From contig PJET01000109.1 of assembly GCA_002825515.1 (NCBI GenBank), positions 1-37,463 of the forward strand: 37,463 nucleotides of DNA. Direction: 5' to 3'. Below the pieces are notes generated by a model. The model was given only the letters and a program-made list of their open reading frames with translations. It had not been told where the DNA came from and did no database searches. The position numbers and the translations under genes are program-made. Positions 1-7,556 of this stretch are shown in pieces; positions within the stretch are counted from its first letter, which is position 1; the number at the start of each line of letters is the position of its first letter. Source of the stretch: Candidatus Thorarchaeota archaeon MP11T_1. Lineage in GTDB: Archaea; Asgardarchaeota; Thorarchaeia; Thorarchaeales; Thorarchaeaceae.

Positions 1-2
1 AA

Positions 3-1385
3 GAATTTGGTAAGTTTGAGGAACGAATGTACGCTATTGAATTCTATTGCAAGCACTGTGATGAATCAAATAACAGGAAATTGATGAATGGTAGAGGATA
101 TAAAGTACCAGATGAAAGAGATAAAGAAATTTTGATAAATGCAAGCAGAGAGTACCAACTTATAGCTCAAGATTTACCGATCCCAGACACGTTGATTCCG
201 AGTGGTGTAGAAACAAAGCGGGCATTGAATCATGGGTACAGAAAATTTAGTGATATGTTTAATCCGAGGCAATTATTGAACCTAGGAAAGATTTACCGTT
301 GGATTATGAAAATAGAAGATTGGAACCTCAAAGAGTTCTTTGTCTTGGCATTCTCTAATAGTTTGAAATACAACAATATGTTTGCAAAATATAATGCAAC
401 TAGGGGGTTCATTACAGACATCTTTCGAACTCACTCATTTTCTCCTTCAATGTCACCAGTTGAAGCAAATTGTTATGATACCACGAAGGGAAGAGGTGCT
501 TTCACCGCTTTTGTTAATCTTGTAGTAGAGGGAAAGAAATACTGTAGAGACCCCTTCGAAAGAGTTCTTGATGGAAAATCGATGAGAAAGATACAGCTTG
601 GACCCAAAAATCCGTCAAGATTGGTAAAAAATTACAATAATTTAGTGAGAACTGGGGATATAATACTGAGAAGCGGCTCCTCAGAAAAACTTGAGATTCC
701 AGATGGAGTTGTAGATGTTGTTGTGACTGATCCCCCATACTATGGAAATGTAATGTATTCAGAACTGTCCAACTTCTTCTATGTCTGGCTAAGACTCGCT
801 TTAAAGAAACACTACGGTATTTTCAATGATTCGCTTGTACCAACAGATGATGAAGTTATAGAAAATCGGTATCAGGGTAAAGGAAGAATTGAGTTCATCC
901 ATGGTTTGACCAGAGTGTTTACAGAATCCAAGAGAGTATTATCCAATGATGGAATTCTGGTTTTTACCTTTCATCATAAGAAACAAGAAGCATGGGGTGC
1001 AATATTTAGGACAATATTGGACTCTGGATTCTATGTAACAACCACGTATCCAGTACGAAGTGAAATGAAAACGTCAACTCACCTTCATGATCTGGAGAAT
1101 ATAGTATACGACATGATTTTTGTCTGTAGGAAAAGAAATGATGAAAAATCTGTTCCAAAATCATGGGAATCAATCAAGAAGCTGATCAAACATTCTATCA
1201 CAAGGACAATAACTCAATTACAAGACAATGGAGAAGCACCAAGTTCAGCAGACGTTTTTGCGATTGTTCTAGGGAAATGTCTAGAACTTTATTCAAAACA
1301 CTACCCCATGGTGATGGATGGCGATGAAGTAGTAGGGCCGGAAATGGCTATAGAATCGATAGAGAAGTTATTGGGTAGCTTATAG
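3..1385 (+). CDS. Adenine-specific DNA methylase, DUF1156/COG1743 type (5' truncated)
   Basis: The reading frame is open to the left edge of the window, and an ATG at 27 is only internal, so the true start lies upstream. A Cys-X2-Cys knuckle (FYCKHC) sits at the visible N-terminus, as expected for the zinc-ribbon-containing COG1743 methylases. The catalytic amino-methyltransferase motif appears as TDPPYYG near position 729, followed by a helix-rich stretch and a VFTFHHK strand typical of this family. Known members are large (often 800-1000 residues) and are found as orphan methylases or in BREX/DISARM-like defence contexts. The 452 visible residues are therefore about the C-terminal half. No restriction or defence partner is visible downstream. 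The next gene is convergent, so any partner would be upstream of the window. Target sequence cannot be inferred. Confidence 0.82.
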   Translation, partial: EFGKFEERMYAIEFYCKHCDESNNRKLMNGRGYKVPDERDKEILINASREYQLIAQDLPIPDTLIPSGVETKRALNHGYRKFSDMFNPRQLLNLGKIYRWIMKIEDWNLKEFFVLAFSNSLKYNNMFAKYNATRGFITDIFRTHSFSPSMSPVEANCYDTTKGRGAFTAFVNLVVEGKKYCRDPFERVLDGKSMRKIQLGPKNPSRLVKNYNNLVRTGDIILRSGSSEKLEIPDGVVDVVVTDPPYYGNVMYSELSNFFYVWLRLALKKHYGIFNDSLVPTDDEVIENRYQGKGRIEFIHGLTRVFTESKRVLSNDGILVFTFHHKKQEAWGAIFRTILDSGFYVTTTYPVRSEMKTSTHLHDLENIVYDMIFVCRKRNDEKSVPKSWESIKKLIKHSITRTITQLQDNGEAPSSADVFAIVLGKCLELYSKHYPMVMDGDEVVGPEMAIESIEKLLGSL

Positions 1386-1474
1386 TGTTTTAATTGGACA
1401 ATATTTAATGAGAGAAGCACACGCATAATTGGTATTTGGGGCAAAAATCTAGGAGATTAAAAGAACTTTATTCT

Positions 1475-2260
1475 TCATTCGAAAGGAATACCATTTTGTC
1501 GAACATTCTCGGATATTGACATGATTTCGGCATTATTTCGCCGAATTGCTGTCTGTTCTAATATATCCGCCACAGTTTCATTGAACTCATTCTCAATCTC
1601 AGAGTTCTTTTCTTCACCAATAAGGTCCAAATAAGTTCCAAGAAGTGCCCAACACAATTTTTGTTTTCTGACATCAAAGATAGGATTTGTATCCAGCATA
1701 CTTGCAGCGGTACCTCCAATGTCCAAAACCCATGGACCAAGACGAGTTTCTTCATAGTCGACTCCATAGATTCGACCGTTATCGTAGATGAAGTTTCGAA
1801 GTCTTGGATCGCCTTTGATCATATCATGAGCATTATGATAGTTGTAATACCACTCAGCTAGTATGTCAATAAGCGATTGTTCGAACGTTCGATTTAGGAC
1901 ATCAACAAGGGGCTCTCCTGTTATGTAGTTCATGAGGATTACACCATCTCGTGCTTCAATCACTTCAGGAACAACAAGCGACTTCTCCCAACTTGATTTC
2001 AATATGCGACTCTCTATGTCGAATTTGTCAGCTACAAACATTTTTGCGACAACACCAATAGGTTCAGCCTGTTCTTCATTCACTATTTCAAGGTGAACAA
2101 CGATGTTTTTTCTACTCTTCAGTCGTTCTAATGATAATATAGAGGCTTTATGACCATAGTTCTCAACAAGAATCTCCTCTAGTGTGTTGATTCTTTCAGG
2201 ATTAAGGGTAGTTTCATTAGCGCCAATGGCAACTGATTGGAACCACTTTGACAAGTCCAT
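1475..2260 (-). CDS. APH/choline-kinase-like small-molecule kinase fold protein
   Basis: A 261-residue protein with a protein-kinase-like (aminoglycoside phosphotransferase) fold. A VVAKMF strand carries a candidate ATP-binding Lys around residue 78. A catalytic-loop-like stretch, KGDPRLRNFIYDNG, carries Asp and Asn in the HxDxxxxN arrangement with Lys in place of His. A metal-binding-like VDYEE follows about 15 residues later. Residues near 145 (YNYHNAH) form the helix that usually precedes the catalytic loop. The substrate is unknown; archaeal members of this superfamily phosphorylate small molecules or may be protein kinases related to Bud32/RIO. It is transcribed divergently from the DUF6485 gene and converges on the methylase. 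The ATG start at 2260 is the only sensible one. Confidence 0.6.
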   Translation of the reverse strand: MDLSKWFQSVAIGANETTLNPERINTLEEILVENYGHKASILSLERLKSRKNIVVHLEIVNEEQAEPIGVVAKMFVADKFDIESRILKSSWEKSLVVPEVIEARDGVILMNYITGEPLVDVLNRTFEQSLIDILAEWYYNYHNAHDMIKGDPRLRNFIYDNGRIYGVDYEETRLGPWVLDIGGTAASMLDTNPIFDVRKQKLCWALLGTYLDLIGEEKNSEIENEFNETVADILEQTAIRRNNAEIMSISENVRQNGIPFE

Positions 2261-2350
2261 GTTATTTCTACTTCAATACTTCATCGCTATTGCATATCGT
2301 ATTAACCAATCAGGTTTTAACGTATTAGGAGAAAAGGGATTTGATATTCC

Positions 2351-2569
2351 ATGACTGGCAGAACGTGTTCCACAGAGAGAAACAAGGATCGATGTAGTTG
2401 TTCGTACCCTGGATGTTCTAGGAAAGGGTATTGTTGTGACTGCCTTGATTACCATTGGAAACATCGTGAACTTCCAGGTTGTCTATTCCCTCCGGAAGCA
2501 GAGAGGACTTATGATAGGTCTCTTGAGTATTTTTTGGATGTCTGGAATAAGAAACTTGAAAAGAAGTAG
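2351..2569 (+). CDS. DUF6485 family small Cys-rich protein
   Basis: A 72-residue protein with the pattern CSCSYPGCSRKGYCCDCLDYH, then ELPGCLFPPEAERTYDRS. This matches the small cysteine-rich DUF6485 family of archaea and anaerobic bacteria as I remember it. Seven cysteines and two histidines in the central 35 residues suggest metal binding, probably zinc. The function of the family is unknown. The invariant ending 'ERTYDRSxE' helps identify it. It sits alone between a divergent kinase-like gene and a tRNA. An overlapping reading frame at 2436-2651 is a shadow. Confidence 0.75.
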   Translation: MTGRTCSTERNKDRCSCSYPGCSRKGYCCDCLDYHWKHRELPGCLFPPEAERTYDRSLEYFLDVWNKKLEKK

Positions 2570-2674
2570 TCCTTTTGCAATTAATTTAGAGCAGCAACTG
2601 CTATTGCTATTATTGGGTATACTTGCTCGAAACAGCGTTAGTTTTTGGTGATATGCTACATGATGATTAGAGTG

Positions 2675-2752
2675 TGGCGGGCGCGCCAGGATTTGAACCT
2701 GGGATACCCAGCTCCGAAGGCTGGTGCCTTATCCAAACTAGACTACGCGCCC
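2675..2752 (-). tRNA. tRNA-Arg (UCG)
   Basis: A complete cloverleaf on the minus strand. The acceptor GGGCGCG pairs with CGCGCCC, the T arm is CCAGG-TTCAAAT-CCTGG, and the anticodon stem-loop is CCAGC-CTTCGGA-GCTGG with anticodon TCG at plus-strand positions 2715-2717. It reads CGA codons. The 3' CCA is encoded at 2677-2675. No intron. Confidence 0.95.
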
Positions 2753-2811
2753 CAAAGAAAATCTGATTTGTTTGGCTCTTAAGGACTTCTATATTCTTGA
2801 AGAGGGTTGTT

Positions 2812-3846
2812 CTACTCGAAGAGTTTCCGCATCTTCTCTTCTGTCGGATTCTTAACAATACCTCTGTCTGTGATTATTGCATCTATTAACTCGGGAGGGG
2901 TCATGTCAAACGCAGGATTGTACACTTTTGCATCAGGAACTGTTACATATTCTCCATTGATGATACGGATTTCGTCAGGGTCACGTTCTTCGATGACCAC
3001 GTCCTCTGGGTCAGTGACCATATCTATTGTTGATACTGGAACCACAGAATAGAATGGAATATTATGATATTTAGCAGTGATCGCCATAGTGTAGGTACCG
3101 ATTTTATTAATCACATGGCCCGTTCGTAGAATCCTATCAGCACCTACAACACAACAATCAACTCTACCTTCACGAAAGACCGTGCCGATCATTCCGTCAG
3201 TAATTAAGGTCGTGTCAATACCATCTTCCATGAACTCGAATACTGTGAGACGTGCACCCTGTTGTCTAGGTCTGGTTTCTACAGCATATACTTTGATGTT
3301 ACCACTATATCTTTCATGAGCCACTCGGACAACTGCTCCTACAGTACCAAGATGGACTGTAGCAAGAGACCCTGCGTTGCATATAGTCTGAATTGTAAAA
3401 CCAGGTTTTATGAGTGTGAGTGCTTGTTCACCCATATTCCTGCTCATTCGGACATCTTCCTCAGCAATTTCTTTTGCTTCTTCTATCAGTTTTTGGATGA
3501 TGTCGTCAACACTACCTTCTGTGGTCTTTGCAACTTCTAGCATTCGATTCGTTGCCCAGACTAAATTTACTGCAGTCGGTCGTGTGTTTAACGTGACTGC
3601 AGCCTTTTCAAGATACTCCATAAGGTCATCAATTGTTCGGGCTTTGCTCTCAATTGCAGCTAATGCCATGCCCATTCCTGCAGCCGCTCCAATTGCAGGA
3701 GCGCCACGAATCTCCATTATCTCAATTGATTCTGCAATACGTTCGTGACTGTTAGTTGTGATATGTTCTAGAGTCAATGGGAGTTTAGTCTGGTCTACAA
3801 GACGTACTTCTGACGTGTCATCTAACCATTCAATTGTTCGAAACAT
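2812..3846 (-). CDS. mtnA: S-methyl-5-thioribose-1-phosphate isomerase (MtnA family)
   Basis: A 344-residue aldose-ketose isomerase of the eIF2B-like superfamily. Diagnostic motifs are RGAPAIG (residues 47-53), CNAGSLAT with the catalytic Cys at about 156, ETRPRQQGARLT (190-201), GADRI with the catalytic Asp at about 237 followed by NKIGTY, and NPAFDMTPPELI near the C-terminus. In the methionine salvage pathway this enzyme converts 5-methylthioribose-1-phosphate to 5-methylthioribulose-1-phosphate. Archaeal relatives also act as ribose-1,5-bisphosphate isomerases in AMP recycling, but the ETRP-QGARLT signature favours MtnA. The gene lies 7 bp downstream of the hydrogenase-protease gene on the same strand, so the two are probably cotranscribed although functionally unrelated. 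Length is normal for the family. Confidence 0.9.
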   Translation of the reverse strand: MFRTIEWLDDTSEVRLVDQTKLPLTLEHITTNSHERIAESIEIMEIRGAPAIGAAAGMGMALAAIESKARTIDDLMEYLEKAAVTLNTRPTAVNLVWATNRMLEVAKTTEGSVDDIIQKLIEEAKEIAEEDVRMSRNMGEQALTLIKPGFTIQTICNAGSLATVHLGTVGAVVRVAHERYSGNIKVYAVETRPRQQGARLTVFEFMEDGIDTTLITDGMIGTVFREGRVDCCVVGADRILRTGHVINKIGTYTMAITAKYHNIPFYSVVPVSTIDMVTDPEDVVIEERDPDEIRIINGEYVTVPDAKVYNPAFDMTPPELIDAIITDRGIVKNPTEEKMRKLFE

Positions 3847-3853
3847 TTCTTCG

Positions 3854-4348
3854 TCATCTCAAATATTCTTTCAATATACGTTCTAATGTGTTGACAGTTT
3901 TGTCAACAACCTCTTGAATCTCTGGTGTCAGACCCTCACCGAACTGTATATTTTTCGGCTGAATACCAATCAATACTGTTTTGCTACCTGTTGCCTGCTC
4001 TAGATACATCATTAGAAATGAAAGCGGCATGCTGTGAGTGCTAATGCTAATTCCGCCTATACGTTCCTTGGTGATAAGCTCAGTATGTCCAGGAGGCTTT
4101 CTCATGTCGGCAGCGTCAACCATGATTATTCTATCAGCACCAAACTCAGCTAATGGTTGTGCAAACCCTTCAGGAACTGACCCAACATTCTCAATAATTA
4201 CGCGAGGATCATCTATGCTGAGTTTTTCTATGAAATACAATCCAAGTCCATCATCCGAACGTAGGTCGTTTCCTAGCCCTAGGATTGCGATTTTATTAGC
4301 ACCAAGGATAAAGTTCCTTAGTTCTTCCTCAAATCTGTTGGTTGACAC
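3854..4348 (-). CDS. hycI: [NiFe]-hydrogenase maturation endopeptidase (HycI/HyaD family)
   Basis: A 164-residue protease that removes the C-terminal peptide of the hydrogenase large subunit after Ni insertion. Visible landmarks are ILGLGNDLRSDDGLG near residue 20 (the conserved GxGNxxxxDDG with the Ni-sensing Asp), VDAADM around residue 77 (second metal-ligand Asp), STHSMPLS around residue 103 (metal-ligand His) and GIQPKNIQFGEGLTP, which is typical of HycI-type proteases. The start is GTG at 4348. HypF, another hydrogenase maturation factor, is encoded at 30.1 kb, but no hydrogenase subunit gene is in the window, so the target enzyme lies elsewhere. Confidence 0.88.
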   Translation of the reverse strand: MSTNRFEEELRNFILGANKIAILGLGNDLRSDDGLGLYFIEKLSIDDPRVIIENVGSVPEGFAQPLAEFGADRIIMVDAADMRKPPGHTELITKERIGGISISTHSMPLSFLMMYLEQATGSKTVLIGIQPKNIQFGEGLTPEIQEVVDKTVNTLERILKEYLR

Positions 4349-4443
4349 AACAGGGATTCTTTCGGAATAGGCTATAGTTCTTGTGGCGTGCCGAAGGGTT
4401 TTTCACATTATCGTCTTGGCTAGACCAAGCAGGCGAAATGTAG

Positions 4444-5079
4444 TTGACAGATGATGATGAATATCCCGAGCAGGAATCTTCTGAAGATCTTGAAGAATAT
4501 GAGTTGGATGATGAAATAATAGAAGAACCTGCAGAAGCAATTTTTGAAAATGGAAAGGGATATGTGGGTAGTGAGGATGCTGACCGAATCTCACAGCAGG
4601 GATTCTATGGAAATCGTGTTGATGGGAACAGACTCGAGTTAGACTCGGTGGAATTATTGCACCTTCTTGAACGAAAACGACTAATTGTCAAAAGACCTAA
4701 TGGTGAAACCATAGGACCAGACTCGATTGTGAATGAACTGCTTGATGAAGATCCAAACCTATGGACCAGATATCTTGTGTTTAGAGACCTGAGAAGTAGA
4801 GGATATGCTGTCCGTCAGGGGTTTGGCGGTGGTATTGGATTTCGTGTATATGCTCGAGGTGAGAAACCAGGAGCAGCGAGTGCTAGTCAGTTAGTCTATG
4901 TGCTAAAAGAGGGCGTACCAATATCTCTAAGTGATTTAGATATGGTTACAAAAACAGCTGCTGGCTCTCGAAAGAAGCTTGTTTTTGCTCTTGTAGACCA
5001 AAATGGTGAGGTTAACTTCTATCGAGTTGCTCAGGCTACTCTTCGAAATCGTGGAAGTGATGATAGTGAAGGACAATGA
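4444..5079 (+). CDS. endA: tRNA-splicing endonuclease subunit (EndA-like), catalytic His replaced
   Basis: A 211-residue protein with an acidic N-terminal extension (about 60 residues) followed by the EndA fold: ELLHLLERKRLIV, then RYLVFRDLRSRGYAVRQGFGGGIGFRVY, then SRKKLVFALVDQNGEVNFYRV. Archaeal EndA cleaves bulge-helix-bulge introns with a Tyr-His-Lys triad. The Tyr of FRVY and the Lys of SRKKLV are present. The His that should lie ten residues after the Tyr (usual context HSxxLV) is Ser (ASASQLVY). This resembles the structural subunit of heterotetrameric enzymes, implying a separate catalytic subunit elsewhere. The start is TTG directly after a stop codon, and no in-frame ATG exists before the conserved domain. 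The 3' end overlaps the next gene, indicating translational coupling. Confidence 0.8.
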   Translation: MTDDDEYPEQESSEDLEEYELDDEIIEEPAEAIFENGKGYVGSEDADRISQQGFYGNRVDGNRLELDSVELLHLLERKRLIVKRPNGETIGPDSIVNELLDEDPNLWTRYLVFRDLRSRGYAVRQGFGGGIGFRVYARGEKPGAASASQLVYVLKEGVPISLSDLDMVTKTAAGSRKKLVFALVDQNGEVNFYRVAQATLRNRGSDDSEGQ

Positions 5080-6331
5080 AGACAGGGAAGAGATTATGAC
5101 TCTCAAGGCATTCTTTGATGATCATACAATGAGTGTGCATCTGATAGAGAACAACCCCCCTCGTGCTAAGAGAGGTGAGCCTGGAAATTGGGAATTAGTA
5201 GAGTTATCTGATAGACTACTCACCTATGAAGAACTTGATATTCTTGCAGAGGCAATTCTCGAAACCGCAGAGAACGATAATAATTCATTCATTGAGATAG
5301 AAGAAGAAGGAGCTGCTGTAGTCCAATTGAGGAATCTCAGAATTGCCATTGCCAGAAGACCCTTTGCTGATAAGATGGAGATTTCTGCAATTCGCCCAAT
5401 TGTGAAACTGAGTCTCGCTGACTACAATCTCAGTCCAAAGCTAATGACTAGGCTTGAGTCACGAGCTGAGGGTATACTTGTTTCAGGGTCACCAGGATCT
5501 GGAAAGAGTACTTTTGCTGCAGCTCTCGCTGAGTTTTATGGTAGTAAGGGGAATGTCGTAAAAACACTGGAACAGCCTAGAGACCTCCAAGTAGAAGAGG
5601 CTATTGTTCAATACTCGCCTCTTGATGGGAGCATGGAAAAAGCCGCAGACATATTGCTTCTGGTTCGTCCAGATTTTGTCATCTATGATGAACTTCGAAA
5701 GAATTCAGATTTTCAGGCTTACTCAGATCTTCGTTCAGCAGGAGTAGGAATGGTGGGGGTTGTACATGCAGGTTCAGCTATTGATGCACTGCAAAGACTA
5801 CTTCTTGGCGGGAGGGTCGAGTTAGGGCAAGTCCCAAGTACAGTGGATACTGTAGTTCATATTGAGGATGGACGTGTGTCCAAAGTGTCTTCTCTCTCAT
5901 TGAAAGTGAAATTACCTACTGGAATGGGAGGTACACAGAGAGATTTAGCAAGACCTGTCGTTGAAGTTCGGGATTTTGAACGAGGAATCTTGGAGTTTGA
6001 GATGTTTTCATTTGGTGGGGAGAAAGTCGTGGTTCCAGTCAGAGGTACATTTGCGCCTCCTATGAGGGGTGAAAGACAACCTGTTGGAAAAGGGGTGCCA
6101 GGTGAAACAGTTCCCGTGTCTGTAAGTTATAGCAAGAAAAAGGTGACAATATATACTGGCAGGAAATATTCCAAGCAGAGAATAGAGATATTTGCAGATG
6201 ATTTGTATCTCTTCACGACTGTCGTTGGGAGAAATGGAGAGAGTTCCATACGAATTAAAACTCGTCAAGGCAGTATCCTTGTTGATGCGATGGAAGAAGG
6301 GGCTAACATCACAGCTAAGATTGCCGAGTAA
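5060..6331 (+). CDS. PINA-like ATPase with KH domain, lacking the N-terminal PIN domain
   Basis: An RecA/VirB11-superfamily ATPase of the archaeal PilT/PINA group (COG1855). It has FFDDHTMSVHL and PPRAKRG near the N-terminus, RIAIARRPF and IRPIVKLSLADYNLS before the ATPase core, Walker A GSPGSGKST, Walker B-like FVIYDELRK, GVGMVGVVHA, and VDTVVHI. A KH-like RNA/DNA-binding domain forms the last 80 residues (KKVTIYTGRKYSKQRIEIF onwards). Crenarchaeal PINA acts with Hjc/Hjm in Holliday-junction branch migration. Usual members have an N-terminal PIN nuclease domain and about 600 residues; here the protein begins just before the middle part, so PIN is absent. ATG 5060 overlaps endA by 20 bp; ATG 5096, preceded by AGGGAAGAG, is an alternative start. 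In-frame sequence further upstream lies inside endA. Confidence 0.82.
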   Translation: MIVKDNEDREEIMTLKAFFDDHTMSVHLIENNPPRAKRGEPGNWELVELSDRLLTYEELDILAEAILETAENDNNSFIEIEEEGAAVVQLRNLRIAIARRPFADKMEISAIRPIVKLSLADYNLSPKLMTRLESRAEGILVSGSPGSGKSTFAAALAEFYGSKGNVVKTLEQPRDLQVEEAIVQYSPLDGSMEKAADILLLVRPDFVIYDELRKNSDFQAYSDLRSAGVGMVGVVHAGSAIDALQRLLLGGRVELGQVPSTVDTVVHIEDGRVSKVSSLSLKVKLPTGMGGTQRDLARPVVEVRDFERGILEFEMFSFGGEKVVVPVRGTFAPPMRGERQPVGKGVPGETVPVSVSYSKKKVTIYTGRKYSKQRIEIFADDLYLFTTVVGRNGESSIRIKTRQGSILVDAMEEGANITAKIAE

Positions 6332-6385
6332 CATATCAACACTGCAAAAGCTTTAACAACAGACTTCCTACACGCTCAAATTCAA

Positions 6386-6493
6386 GGGCCCGTGGCCTAG
6401 CCTGGACTTATGGGACTCCATCCCATTGGAGGTATATAGGGCACTAGCCTCCTAAGTTAGTAATCCCCGGTTCAAATCCGGGCGGGCCCGCCA
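6386..6493 (+). tRNA. tRNA-Arg (CCU) with an insertion (probable intron) in the D-loop
   Basis: The acceptor GGGCCCG/CGGGCCC, T arm CCCGG-TTCAAAT-CCGGG and anticodon stem CTAGC-CTCCTAA-GTTAG (anticodon CCT, reads AGG) are all intact, and CCA is encoded at 6491-6493. The D stem pairs GCCT (6395-6398) with GGGC (6439-6442), but 40 nt lie between the two arms instead of about 10. The flanks AGCCTGG...ATA match the D-loop of the tRNA-Met in this window, so about 30 nt are extra. The insert can form ATGGGA/TCCCAT or, alternatively, CTCCA/TGGAG. An AAAGCTTTAA promoter-like stretch lies about 40 bp upstream. Confidence 0.9.
6407..6436 (+). other. Probable D-loop tRNA intron (boundaries approximate)
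   Basis: Removing about 30 nt here leaves a normal 10-nt D-loop. The exact cut sites cannot be fixed by eye because no strict bulge-helix-bulge is evident: GCCT (6400-6403) can pair with AGGT (6430-6433), enclosing the hairpin ATGGGA (6410-6415)/TCCCAT (6421-6426), but the two single-stranded sides are 6 and 3 nt. Shifts of a few bases are possible. Confidence 0.6.
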
Positions 6494-6501
6494 TTTTTCC
6501 T

Positions 6502-7185
6502 TTATTTCTTAAGTACTCTGACACCATCTTTAAGGCCTACATGGATCTCATCTGCCATGTCTACAAACAGCCCTGTTTCTACAACACCTGGTATCATCTT
6601 TAAGTCAGTAGCAACTTTTGCAGGGTCATCGATTGGTTTTGAAAACTTGAGATCAATGATAAAGTTGCCATTGTCAGTCACGACAGGACCCATCTTTTTC
6701 TCAGCTTGTCGTACAAATGGTTCAATTCCCATGGCTCTGATTTTTCTTTGAACTACACCTAGGGAAAATGGGAGCACTTCTATCGGGATCAAAAATCTAG
6801 AGGCAAGTTTATCCACAAGTTTGGATTCGTCTACGATTATAATCAACCTCTTGGAGGCTGAAGCCACTATTTTCTCTTGGAAAAGAGCACCTCCACCACC
6901 TTTGGTAAGATTAAGGTTCTTGTCAACCTCATCGGCACCGTCAACTGTAAGGATTAATTCTGGATTGATATCGAGATTAGTTAGGGGGATACCATTTTCT
7001 ATTGCAAGTAGGTATGCTTGATATGAGCTAGGAACTACAGAAATATCATTCTTACCTTCCGTGATTAGTTGTCCAAGTTCGTTGGCAAAAACAGCTACTG
7101 TAGATCCACTACCAAGACCAATTGGACCAGTTTGAGGAATATTCTTCAGAGCACTTTTTGCGGCGTTCAGCTTCACTTGTGACAT
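6502..7185 (-). CDS. rpiA: Ribose-5-phosphate isomerase A
   Basis: A 227-residue cytosolic enzyme interconverting ribose-5-phosphate and ribulose-5-phosphate. Conserved blocks are GLGSGSTVAVFANELG (phosphate binding, residues 21-36), LTVDGADEVD (catalytic Asp pair), and TKGGGGALFQEKIVA with the catalytic Glu and Lys, followed by KRLIIIVDESKLV. The length is normal for RpiA. A GGAG motif lies 8 nt upstream of the ATG at 7185. It ends 8 bp after the tRNA-Arg(CCU) CCA end on the opposite strand, so the two converge. Archaea without an oxidative pentose phosphate pathway use it mainly for nucleotide ribose supply. Confidence 0.96.
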   Translation of the reverse strand: MSQVKLNAAKSALKNIPQTGPIGLGSGSTVAVFANELGQLITEGKNDISVVPSSYQAYLLAIENGIPLTNLDINPELILTVDGADEVDKNLNLTKGGGGALFQEKIVASASKRLIIIVDESKLVDKLASRFLIPIEVLPFSLGVVQRKIRAMGIEPFVRQAEKKMGPVVTDNGNFIIDLKFSKPIDDPAKVATDLKMIPGVVETGLFVDMADEIHVGLKDGVRVLKK

Positions 7186-7250
7186 GTTATAGTCTCCACT
7201 GCAGAGTAACTGATTTGTGCACTAAGCTTCCCAAAAGCTTTCCGAGAGAA

Positions 7251-7454
7251 TCAAACAACACCATATGGACAGAGTGTTCCAGTCTTGGGCCGCCAATAGA
7301 CCGCCCATCTGCCATCTTCTGTGGAAATGATAGCAATAGTACAGTTCTCCTCAAGAGATTTTGCTAGGATTTCGGCATTCCTTTTACTGTGAAGTATGTC
7401 TACAAGACGATATATTTGACCGTCTACTAATTGCCATCTTGAGGGTTTTATCAT
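7251..7454 (-). CDS. Small conserved protein, paralogue of the gene at 11457-11669
   Basis: A 67-residue protein of unknown function. It aligns along its whole length with the 70-residue product encoded at 11457-11669. Shared positions follow the pattern W-x-LV-x-G-x-x-YRLV-x-I near the N-terminus and RWAVY-x-RPK near the C-terminus, with an A...A..L-x-EN middle. Such conservation between two otherwise unlabelled small genes is good evidence that both are real. Three Trp and clustered Tyr/Arg suggest a compact mixed alpha/beta domain. No metal motif, signal or membrane segment is seen. The ATG at 7454 has no Shine-Dalgarno, so the mRNA may be leaderless. It lies just upstream of rpiA on the same strand. 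Confidence 0.7.
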   Translation of the reverse strand: MIKPSRWQLVDGQIYRLVDILHSKRNAEILAKSLEENCTIAIISTEDGRWAVYWRPKTGTLCPYGVV

Positions 7455-7556
7455 GTGTTACTGTTTATGTGTACCTTAATAATGATGGAATTGTGTTATT
7501 CGTCGATAGTTACGCATACAAGTGCAAAATACTGACATTTGTTATGTCTTTGCTGC

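Noticed and set aside
5003..5059. Longer N-terminus for the PINA-like ATPase
   Set aside because: The extra 19 residues lie entirely within the endA coding region and show no family similarity; the start at 5060 (or 5096) is more economical.
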